Of a stretch of 6,904 nucleotides of DNA, positions 1 through 5,752 are shown piece after piece. The number at the start of each line of letters is the position of its first letter. The first letter of the stretch is position 1. This DNA is from Competibacteraceae bacterium UBA2788. Lineage in GTDB: Bacteria; Pseudomonadota; Gammaproteobacteria; Competibacterales; Competibacteraceae. A program made the translations under genes and the position numbers. The notes beneath the pieces were generated by a model, which saw nothing but the letters and a program-made list of their open reading frames with translations, was not told where the DNA came from and did not search any database. The DNA lies in NCBI GenBank assembly GCA_002352185.1, contig DEHY01000025.1, positions 1-6,904 on the forward strand. The letters are read 5' to 3'.

Positions 1-708
1 GCGAATCCGCAGCGCTTCGTCCAGATTGCCGATGCTCTCCAATAGGCCCGCGAGTTCATCCAGCAGCAAGCCCAGGATTTCATCATCCGGCGGCGGTTTG
101 GCGGCGACGGATTCGCGCAGGACGGCGATGCGGCGGCTGCGCTCGGCCAGCGTGCGCGGATCGATGGGGCCGTTTTGGGGTTGGGGTATTTCGCGGAAAC
201 CAGCGGGCGGCGAAGTGGTAAAAGCGTAGACGCCGCCGCGCCAGGCCCAAAGGTCGGGCGCCAGCACGATGGCCCGCGCCACGCTCTCAGCGCTCGACCA
301 AATGATCAGCCGTACCGGCACGCCGAAGGCGATGGCCTCGCGGCGAACGTTGAAGTCCCGCCAGCGGCCCTCGTCGAACCAGCCATCCACGCCGGTCAGG
401 TGAATCGCGCCGCAGTCGGCAGCCAATCGGCGCAGCTCGGCTTCCAGAGCGGCAAAATCGGCAAAGTCGCGTTTGGATAGATCGATCCGCGCCACCGGCT
501 GGCCGAGTTCGGCGAACACGAGATCGAGCTGCCCGATCAGCGCGTCGCGGTAATCCGCTTCGGTGAATTCGGTGAACAGGAGCTGGAAGCGGTTGCCGTA
601 GCGCAGCCTTTTGACCAGGCGCTGGAAATCGGCGACATGATCGGGTCGCAACCCGGTCGCCGCCCGATGGCGAGCGAGATCGAAACGGAACGGGTCGCGG
701 GCCGGCAC
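1..708 (-). CDS. TPR-containing partner of P-loop ATPase, degenerate NTPase-like N-terminal domain (3' end cut by window edge)
   Basis: The frame is open from a GTG at 708 to the window edge, giving 236 residues with no stop. The GTG lies 7 bases after the upstream ATPase stop. It has a GGGAG Shine-Dalgarno-like sequence (720-724) 11 bases away, so translation is probably coupled. Residues about 40-165 alternate predicted strands and helices: FQLLFTEF, then PVARIDL, AIHLTGVDGW, PVRLIIW, and finally APDLWAWRGGVYAF at 150-163. This pattern resembles the N-terminal region of many bacterial TPR proteins that accompany ATPases. I see no Walker A lysine motif, so the domain may be an inactive P-loop fold (inference). 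After a Pro-rich linker (about 172-208), residues 210-236 form an amphipathic helix pair ending GNLDEALRIR, typical of a TPR unit. More repeats presumably lie beyond the window. Function is not known. A role as sensor or partner of the ATPase is inferred from operon structure only. The coding frame is well supported. Confidence 0.8.
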   Translation of the reverse strand, partial: MPARDPFRFDLARHRAATGLRPDHVADFQRLVKRLRYGNRFQLLFTEFTEADYRDALIGQLDLVFAELGQPVARIDLSKRDFADFAALEAELRRLAADCGAIHLTGVDGWFDEGRWRDFNVRREAIAFGVPVRLIIWSSAESVARAIVLAPDLWAWRGGVYAFTTSPPAGFREIPQPQNGPIDPRTLAERSRRIAVLRESVAAKPPPDDEILGLLLDELAGLLESIGNLDEALRIR

Positions 709-715
709 GGGCGCA

Positions 716-2050
716 CTAGCTCCCGGTGCCCGACAACAGGGCCGCACGGGCGCGCTGGTAGCCTTCCAGTGTGCGCACCACGGGATGGCTGCGCCGCCAG
801 GACGCATCGTTGTATTCCAGCAGCGCCAGGTTGTAGAGCAGTCGGCGGGTGCGCTCGTCGTTGCCGGCGTGGATCTCGTCGTTGTCGATCCGGGCCAGCA
901 GCGCGTAATCGTCCGGCTCCAGGAAGCGGCGATATTCCGAAGCCAGTTGCTTGATCGCCGATTCGATGTGATTCGGGCCGATCTGGTCCTCTTCGGTGAA
1001 CTCGCAGCCGAGCTTGAGCAGAATCAGCAATTCGCGCGGATGGCCGCCGGAATGCTCGATCAGGCGCTCGATGCCCTCCTCGCTGGCGAACACCGAGCGG
1101 TCGGCCCGCCGCAGCAAAATGTCGCGCATGGCGCTCCAGCCCGCTTCGTGGCGAGCGCCATCTTTTTCGTGCAGCTTGATCATCGGCAGCACCAAGTCGG
1201 CGTCCAGCTTGCCGGCGAGATGGCTTTCATACTTGAGATTGATCGGCGCGGTGTAAACCGCCAGCGCCGCGATCTCCAGCATTTGCTCCACGTCATAAAC
1301 GAAAAACCGGCGGGTATCCTCGTCGCGCAGCTTGTCGGTGCCGTCGATCAGAAACAGCACGCGCACCGCCTTGTTCGCGCCGAGCAGGGTCTTTTCGGCC
1401 TCCCGCAGCAGGTCGTTAAAAGCCGCCGCGAAATCTCTGAAGGTGTTGCGGATGACCCGGCGCAAGGATTCCTTGTAGGTGTGATTGTTCTTGAACGCGG
1501 CGGTGAAGCGGCCCAGCAATTCCAGCAGATAAGGGACGCCGCCCGTTGCCGAGACGGCGGTTTCGATGCCGAGGGTGAGTTCCCTGGTGTCCTCCTGAGT
1601 CAACACCTTGTCGGCGAACCAGCGTTCCAGCTCCCGCAACGCAGCGGCGGGCAGCGCCACCCCTTCGTCGCCCAGGCGTTCGAGCAGTGCGTGAGCCATG
1701 GACATCAGGACATCGGGATAATGCAAATTGTGGCGATCCAGCAGTGCGATGATGTTCACTTCGACGGTGAAAAATCGCCCCGGCCCGCTGAGATCGTGGA
1801 CATAGCGGCGCAGTTCGGTGGTTTTGCCGCTGCCGATGTGGCCGAAGAACAACACATGCCGCTGCGTCGGTCGGAACACCCGGCTATCGTTCGGAGATAA
1901 TCCGAACTTTTTTGCGAACCTTTTGGAGGTTTGCTCGCTGCCCCGCGCGGCTCGGGTGTTGACATAACGCGGGTCGTCCGGATCGAGCGCTTCTTCAACA
2001 TCGAGCTTTTGCAGGATTTCGAGAGGATGGCGCGGGGGTTGATAGGACAT
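716..2050 (-). CDS. AAA/STAND-like P-loop ATPase
   Basis: The protein has 444 residues, running from an ATG at 2050 to TAG at 716-718. Walker A is GHIGSGKTT at residues 70-78. Walker B is VLFLIDGTDKL at 231-241, a hydrophobic strand ending in D236 with a second acidic D239. A sensor-1-like strand (VYTAPINL, about 265-272) follows, then SGGHPREL at 334-341, which resembles the GxP/sensor-2 element of STAND and Orc/Cdc6-type ATPases. The C-terminal part (about 365-432) looks like a winged helix with LLYNLALLEYN, W418 and SHPVVR, as in this ATPase class. The N-terminal 60 residues carry a DPDDPRYVNTRAARG segment without recognised catalytic residues. No signal peptide or membrane segment is visible, so it is probably cytoplasmic. 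It is followed 7 bases later by the TPR gene and is transcribed away from the CoA-binding gene. The ATP-binding call is firm. The biological role is unknown, with a signalling or conflict-related switch the best inference. The Shine-Dalgarno sequence is weak. Confidence 0.9.
   Translation of the reverse strand: MSYQPPRHPLEILQKLDVEEALDPDDPRYVNTRAARGSEQTSKRFAKKFGLSPNDSRVFRPTQRHVLFFGHIGSGKTTELRRYVHDLSGPGRFFTVEVNIIALLDRHNLHYPDVLMSMAHALLERLGDEGVALPAAALRELERWFADKVLTQEDTRELTLGIETAVSATGGVPYLLELLGRFTAAFKNNHTYKESLRRVIRNTFRDFAAAFNDLLREAEKTLLGANKAVRVLFLIDGTDKLRDEDTRRFFVYDVEQMLEIAALAVYTAPINLKYESHLAGKLDADLVLPMIKLHEKDGARHEAGWSAMRDILLRRADRSVFASEEGIERLIEHSGGHPRELLILLKLGCEFTEEDQIGPNHIESAIKQLASEYRRFLEPDDYALLARIDNDEIHAGNDERTRRLLYNLALLEYNDASWRRSHPVVRTLEGYQRARAALLSGTGS
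720..724 (-). promoter_or_regulatory. ribosome binding site that decides the GTG start of the TPR gene
   Basis: On the minus strand this reads GGGAG. It overlaps the last sense codons of the ATPase gene, 11 bases before the GTG at 708. The overlapping GTG at 716-714 is in another frame and soon meets TGA, so 708 is the better start. Confidence 0.45.
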
Positions 2051-2083
2051 GAGGGATTCTCAAAACGATAGGGAGTTTCGGAT

Positions 2084-2089
2084 TATTAT
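2084..2089 (+). promoter_or_regulatory. candidate -10 element of the CoA-binding gene
   Basis: TATTAT matches the -10 consensus in five of six positions and lies 33 bases before the ATG at 2123. The -35 region is poor (CAAAAC at 17 bases). It overlaps the opposite-strand TATAAT by five bases, so the two promoters would compete if both are real. Confidence 0.3.
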
Positions 2090-2090
2090 A
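2085..2090 (-). promoter_or_regulatory. candidate -10 element of the ATPase-TPR unit
   Basis: The minus strand reads TATAAT, a perfect sigma-70 -10 hexamer, 34 bases before the ATPase ATG. No convincing -35 stands at the right distance; the best is CTTTTG with a 16-base spacer. A start near 2078 would leave a short leader of roughly 28 bases. Called from sequence only. Confidence 0.4.
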
Positions 2091-2110
2091 CGCGCTTGCT
2101 GCAAACCAAA

Positions 2111-2116
2111 AGGAAA
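2111..2116 (+). promoter_or_regulatory. ribosome binding site for the CoA-binding protein
   Basis: AGGAAA lies 6 bases before the ATG at 2123 (AGGA core 8 bases before it). This favours that ATG over an in-frame TTG at 2096, which would add nine unlikely residues (MLQTKRKAT) and has no good ribosome site. Confidence 0.6.
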
Positions 2117-2122
2117 GCGACC

Positions 2123-2545
2123 ATGACCCCGCGTTTTGCCAATCCATTCCCGGAACAGATCCGGGAACTGCTCCAGCGGGTCAAAACCATTGCCGTGGTC
2201 GGCCTGTCCGCCTTGCCGGGACGGCCCAGCCACGGCGTCGCCCGGTCGCTGCAAGGCTTCGGCTATCGGATCATCCCGGTGAATCCAGCGGTTGCCGAAG
2301 TGCTGGGCGAGCGATCTTATCCGAGTCTGCGCGATCTGCCCGAACCGGTGGATTTAGTGGACGTATTTCGTGCATCGAGCCACGTTGCCGCTATTGTCGA
2401 GGACTGCATCGCCCTGAAATTCCCCGCCCTGTGGTTGCAGGACGGGGTGATTGACCAGGCGGCGGCATTGCGGGCGCAGGCGGCGGGCCTGACCGTGGTG
2501 ATGAACCGCTGCATCTATCGCGATTACCTCCAGTTGATACCATAA
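2123..2545 (+). CDS. CoA-binding protein, CoA_binding_2 / YccU-like family
   Basis: The protein has 140 residues from the ATG at 2123, matching the usual length of small stand-alone CoA_binding_2 proteins. It is a single Rossmann-type domain. The first strand and glycine loop are IAVVGLSALPGRPSHGVA (residues about 23-40), where GLS..P.RPSHGVA is the family's nucleotide/CoA-binding signature. GYRIIPVNP (about 47-55) is the second signature. Further strands follow at VDLVDVF, ALWLQDGV and TVVMNRCIY; the last two contain the conserved W-Q and N-R-C positions near the C-terminus. Members are thought to bind CoA or acyl-CoA, but the physiological role is not settled. It is the first gene of the plus-strand group. 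Its stop is 2 bases before the next ATG, so the two are almost certainly co-transcribed. Family assignment is confident; function is not. Confidence 0.88.
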   Translation: MTPRFANPFPEQIRELLQRVKTIAVVGLSALPGRPSHGVARSLQGFGYRIIPVNPAVAEVLGERSYPSLRDLPEPVDLVDVFRASSHVAAIVEDCIALKFPALWLQDGVIDQAAALRAQAAGLTVVMNRCIYRDYLQLIP

Positions 2546-2547
2546 CC

Positions 2548-4095
2548 ATGGCTGAAAAATCTCTCGAACACCCGGTCCAGCACCGCCTGAAACTGCGCAA
2601 TCTGCGTCTGTCCGACTATGGCGATGTGCAGGAAATCATGGAACTGGTTTACCCCAACATGGACGGCGCCTGGACCCGCGAACAGTTCGCCTCGCAGATC
2701 GCCCGCTTCCCGGAAGGGCAAATCTGCATCGAGGACAACGGCAAAGTGGTCGCCGCCGCCATCAGCCTGATTGTCGAATACAGCCGTTACGGCGACCGCC
2801 ACACCTACTGGCAGATCATCGGCGACGGTTATCTCACCACCCACGATCCCAACGGCGACACGCTGTACGGCGTGGATGTGTTCGTGCATCCCGACTACCG
2901 CGACATGCGCCTGGGCCGACGGCTGTATGACGCTCGCAAGGAACTGTGCGAAAAACTCAACCTGCGCGCCATTGTGGTCGGTGGCCGGATTCCCGGCTAC
3001 GGCCAGTGCGCCCACGACCTGACTCCGCAGCAGTATGTCGAACGGGTTCGGGCCAAGGAGCAGGTGGACCCGATTCTCACCTTCCAGTTGGCCAACGATT
3101 TCCATGTGCGCAAGATCATCACCGGCTATCTGCCCGACGATGATGAATCCAGGGCCTATGCGGTGTTGCTGGAATGGCTGAACATTTATTACGAGGACAA
3201 GGAAGTCCTAATCGGCGGGCGCAAGTCGGTGGTGCGGGTCGGAGCGGTGCAGTGGCAGATGCGCCAGACCGCCTCGCTGGAGGAGATGTTGCAGCAGGTC
3301 GAGTATTTCGTAGATGCGGTGGCCGGTTACAAGACCGATATCGTGCTGTTCCCGGAATTCTTCAACGGCCCGCTGATGGCGCAGTTCAACCAGCGCAATA
3401 CCGCCGAGGCGGTGCGGCAATTGGCCGAATTCACCGAACCGCTGCGCGAAGCCATCGTCCAATTGGCGGTTGCCTACAACGTCAATATCATTGCCGGCAG
3501 CATGCCCGAATACAGCGACGGCGCGTTGTATAACGCCGCCTATGTGTGTCGGCGCGACGGCACCTGGGACAAGCAGTCCAAGCTGCACATCACCCCCGAC
3601 GAGCGTTCCTACTGGGGCTTGCAGGGCGGCGACGCCCTCAAGGTGTTTGAACTGGATATCGGCAAGATCGGCATCCTGATCTGCTATGACGTGGAGTTTC
3701 CAGAGCTGCCACGACTATTGGCTGACCAGGGCATGCAAATCCTGTTCGTGCCGTTCTGGACCGACACCAAAAATGCCTATCTGCGGGTGCGGCGCTGCGC
3801 TCAGGCCCGCGCCATTGAGAACGAATGCTATGTCGTGATCTCCGGCAGCGTCGGCAACCTGCCGAAAGTGGAAAATATGGACATGCAATACTCCCAGGCG
3901 GCGGTGTTTACCCCGTCCGACTTCGCCTTTCCGCACGACGCTATCGCCGCCGAGGCGACGCCGAATACCGAAATGACGCTGATCGTGGATTTGGATCTGG
4001 ACAGCCTCAAGGAAATGCGGATGCATGGCAGTGTGCGCAATTTCCGCGACCGGCGGCTGGATTTGTACAAGATCGCCTGGACGGGCCGGGGCTGA
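2548..4095 (+). CDS. GNAT N-acetyltransferase fused to nitrilase-type carbon-nitrogen hydrolase (YhcX-like)
   Basis: The protein has 515 residues, close to the length of two-domain proteins such as Bacillus subtilis YhcX. Residues about 13-215 form a GNAT domain: LKLRNLRLSDYGDV at the start, then the acetyl-CoA-binding strand and loop VFVHPDYRDMRLGRRLYD at 111-128. Residues about 228-510 form a carbon-nitrogen hydrolase domain. All three catalytic residues are present: Glu270 in LFPEFF, Lys345 in SKLHITPDE and Cys379 in LICYDVEFPE. The domain would hydrolyse an amide or nitrile through a cysteine thioester; the GNAT half would transfer an acetyl group to an amine. The natural substrate is not known. 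It is cytoplasmic by appearance, with no signal peptide or membrane segment. The start follows the preceding stop by 2 bases with no clear Shine-Dalgarno, suggesting translational coupling. dapF begins 48 bases downstream. Domain calls are very confident. Confidence 0.95.
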   Translation: MAEKSLEHPVQHRLKLRNLRLSDYGDVQEIMELVYPNMDGAWTREQFASQIARFPEGQICIEDNGKVVAAAISLIVEYSRYGDRHTYWQIIGDGYLTTHDPNGDTLYGVDVFVHPDYRDMRLGRRLYDARKELCEKLNLRAIVVGGRIPGYGQCAHDLTPQQYVERVRAKEQVDPILTFQLANDFHVRKIITGYLPDDDESRAYAVLLEWLNIYYEDKEVLIGGRKSVVRVGAVQWQMRQTASLEEMLQQVEYFVDAVAGYKTDIVLFPEFFNGPLMAQFNQRNTAEAVRQLAEFTEPLREAIVQLAVAYNVNIIAGSMPEYSDGALYNAAYVCRRDGTWDKQSKLHITPDERSYWGLQGGDALKVFELDIGKIGILICYDVEFPELPRLLADQGMQILFVPFWTDTKNAYLRVRRCAQARAIENECYVVISGSVGNLPKVENMDMQYSQAAVFTPSDFAFPHDAIAAEATPNTEMTLIVDLDLDSLKEMRMHGSVRNFRDRRLDLYKIAWTGRG

Positions 4096-4128
4096 GTTCC
4101 GCCCCGACTCCCCTCCTTCCTCGTCTGC

Positions 4129-4133
4129 TGGAG
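4129..4133 (+). promoter_or_regulatory. ribosome binding site for dapF
   Basis: TGGAG lies 10 bases before the ATG at 4144. It supports this start, and the N-terminal [15 protein letters not shown] is exactly where DapF proteins begin. Confidence 0.5.
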
Positions 4134-4143
4134 TTCCCCGAAA

Positions 4144-4974
4144 ATGAAACTGCACTTCACCAAGATGCATGGTCTCGGCAACGATTTCGTAGTGATTGAC
4201 GGGATCAACCAGACCGTGATGCTGGATCCGGCGCAGATTCGCAGGCTGGCCGACCGCCACTTCGGCATCGGTTGCGATCAGGTGCTGCTGGTGGAAGCCT
4301 CCGACCGGGCGGAGGCCGATTTTCGTTACCGCATCTTCAACGCCGATGGCGGCGAAGTGGAGCAGTGCGGCAATGGCGCCCGCTGTTTCGCCCGCTTTGT
4401 CCGTGACCGTGGCCTGACCGACAAGGACGAACTGCGGGTGATCACCGCCGCAGGGCTGCTGCGGCTGCGCCTTCAGCCGGACGGACAGGTGGCGGTGGAT
4501 ATGGGCCAGCCCCAGCTGGAGCCGACCGATATTCCCTTCTTCGCCACTGTGCGCGCGCCCCGTTATCCGATTGCCGCTGACGGCCTGGAACTTGAAGTGG
4601 GAGTAGTGTCGATGGGGAATCCGCATACGGTGCTGCTGGTGGATAACGTGGATCAAGCGCCGGTGGCGCACCTGGGGCCGCTGCTGGAGCGGCACGGACG
4701 CTTTCCCCAGCGCACCAATGTTGGTTTCATGCAAATCATCGCGCCCGATCAGATTCGGCTGCGCGTCTTTGAGCGGGGAACCGGCGAAACTCTGGCCTGT
4801 GGCAGCGGCGCGTGCGCGGCAGTGGTGGCGGGTCGGTTGTGGGGGCGGCTATGGCCGAATGTGCGGGTGGAACTGCCGGGCGGCGAGTTGACGGTGCATT
4901 GGGCCGGCGAGGGTGAATCGGTGATCATGACCGGCCCGGCAACCCCCGTATTTGAAGGATGGATTGAGTCTTGA
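4144..4974 (+). CDS. dapF: diaminopimelate epimerase
   Basis: The protein has 276 residues, full length for the family. It interconverts LL- and meso-2,6-diaminopimelate without a cofactor, giving the meso form used in Gram-negative peptidoglycan and for lysine. The two halves each supply one catalytic cysteine: Cys75 in EQCGNGARC and Cys219 in [12 protein letters not shown]. The N-terminal signature [13 protein letters not shown] (8-20), the FNADGG loop (65-70), MGNPH with His161 and [12 protein letters not shown] with Glu210 are all intact, so the enzyme should be active. It is cytoplasmic. It stands 48 bases after the GNAT-hydrolase gene and overlaps the DUF484 gene by 4 bases. In many gammaproteobacteria lysA lies upstream; here a hydrolase fusion occupies that place. 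No regulatory element is visible in the 48-base gap. This is the most certain functional call in the window. Confidence 0.98.
   Translation: MKLHFTKMHGLGNDFVVIDGINQTVMLDPAQIRRLADRHFGIGCDQVLLVEASDRAEADFRYRIFNADGGEVEQCGNGARCFARFVRDRGLTDKDELRVITAAGLLRLRLQPDGQVAVDMGQPQLEPTDIPFFATVRAPRYPIAADGLELEVGVVSMGNPHTVLLVDNVDQAPVAHLGPLLERHGRFPQRTNVGFMQIIAPDQIRLRVFERGTGETLACGSGACAAVVAGRLWGRLWPNVRVELPGGELTVHWAGEGESVIMTGPATPVFEGWIES
4955..4959 (+). promoter_or_regulatory. ribosome binding site inside dapF for the DUF484 gene
   Basis: AAGGA lies 11 bases before the TTG at 4971. It supports the unusual TTG start, which overlaps the dapF stop as TTGA. The ATG at 4975 is in another frame. Confidence 0.45.
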
Positions 4975-5711
4975 ATGCGGAGTGGGAAGTACCGGATTTC
5001 GAGGCGGAGGTGGTTGCCTGGCTGCATGACCACCCGGAGTTCTTCACCCGTCATCCCGAACTGGTGGAGAGCCTGCGTATTCCGCATCCCTGCCAGCCGG
5101 CGGTGTCGCTGCTGGAATATCAGAACCGCCTGTTGCGGGAGCGCGGCCGGCGCCTGCACGGCAAATTGCTGGAACTGGTCGCTATCGCCCGCGACAACGA
5201 CCGGCTGGCGGAGCGGGTGCAGCGGTTGGCGCTGGGGCTGCTGGATGCGCGGGGCGGTTTGGATGAGCTGTTGCAGGGCATCAAGGCGATTTTGCGCGAT
5301 GAGTTCAGAGCCGACAGCATTGCCCTGTGTCTGGCGATTCCGCCCACCACCGGATTGATCGCAGTGGCGGAGTTTCTGCGCCCGGACGTGGTGGGGCTGT
5401 TCGATGAGGCGTTTCGCGCCGGTCGGCCTCAATGCAGCCCGTTGAGCGCGGAGCAGACGGTGGCCCTGTTCGGAGACAGCGCCTGCCGCGTTGCGTCGGC
5501 GGCGCTGATTCCCTTGGGCGGCAACGAATGGCGCGGGTTACTGGCGGTGGGCAGCAGCGCCGCCGGACGCTTTCATCCCAGCGTTGGCACGCTGTTTCTG
5601 GAGCGGATCGGCGAATTGATCACCCAGACCTTGCAGGCGCGATTGCGGGCGGGCAGTGGGCAGGAGGAGAAAGAAACCGCCGCTTCTCGATCTTGCGGGC
5701 GCGGGGAATAA
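4971..5711 (+). CDS. DUF484 family protein (YigA-like, GAF-type domain)
   Basis: The protein has 246 residues from a TTG at 4971 that overlaps the dapF stop by 4 bases. The N-terminal [20 protein letters not shown] (14-33) and the following LRIPHP.....[13 protein letters not shown] are the hallmark of DUF484. Residues about 46-92 are a likely coiled-coil helix ([20 protein letters not shown]). Residues about 97-225 form a GAF-like domain with [14 protein letters not shown] and [17 protein letters not shown] near its end. No catalytic residues are known for the family and its function is undefined. Conservation beside dapF and xerC in gammaproteobacteria is its main clue. The last 20 residues are polar and low in complexity. 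No signal peptide or membrane segment is seen. Here no xerC follows: the next gene is convergent, and the stop is only 6 bases before a terminator hairpin. Confidence 0.9.
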   Translation: MNAEWEVPDFEAEVVAWLHDHPEFFTRHPELVESLRIPHPCQPAVSLLEYQNRLLRERGRRLHGKLLELVAIARDNDRLAERVQRLALGLLDARGGLDELLQGIKAILRDEFRADSIALCLAIPPTTGLIAVAEFLRPDVVGLFDEAFRAGRPQCSPLSAEQTVALFGDSACRVASAALIPLGGNEWRGLLAVGSSAAGRFHPSVGTLFLERIGELITQTLQARLRAGSGQEEKETAASRSCGRGE

Positions 5712-5717
5712 GAAAAT

Positions 5718-5746
5718 AGGCAGGGTGGGCTATGCTCACCCTGCCT
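5718..5746 (-). terminator. intrinsic terminator of the minus-strand repeat-protein gene, possibly bidirectional
   Basis: A near-perfect inverted repeat of 13 pairs, with one G-T wobble and a three-base loop, has arms beginning AGGCAGGGTG and ending CACCCTGCCT. On the minus strand the hairpin is followed by TATTTTCTTATT, a T-rich tract, so it fits a rho-independent terminator 7 bases after the TAG at 5753-5755. On the plus strand it follows the DUF484 stop but lacks a T tract. It may still stop or stabilise that transcript. Confidence 0.75.
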
Positions 5747-5752
5747 CACTAC

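Noticed and set aside
175..480. Plus-strand frames at the left end (26-229, 175-480, 637-954)
   Set aside because: They overlap the minus-strand TPR gene, have no domains or ribosome sites, and show Arg/Ser/Ala-rich shadow composition.
785..1900. Long plus-strand open frame of 371 codons opposite the ATPase gene
   Set aside because: The translation is Gln/Ala/Val-rich with no recognisable domain. The minus-strand frame has intact Walker A and B motifs, so this is a GC-driven shadow.
4087..4106. Possible terminator hairpin after the GNAT-hydrolase gene (CGGGGC and GCCCCG arms)
   Set aside because: Only six pairs with an eight-base loop, and no T tract after it. Transcription probably continues into dapF.
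3715..4734. Minus-strand open frame of 339 codons across the hydrolase and dapF
   Set aside because: It runs antisense through two well-supported genes and the gap between them, is His/Gln-rich and matches no family.
4749..5432. Minus-strand open frame opposite the end of dapF and DUF484
   Set aside because: Low-complexity Gln/Arg/Pro composition. The opposite strand has clear DapF and DUF484 signatures.
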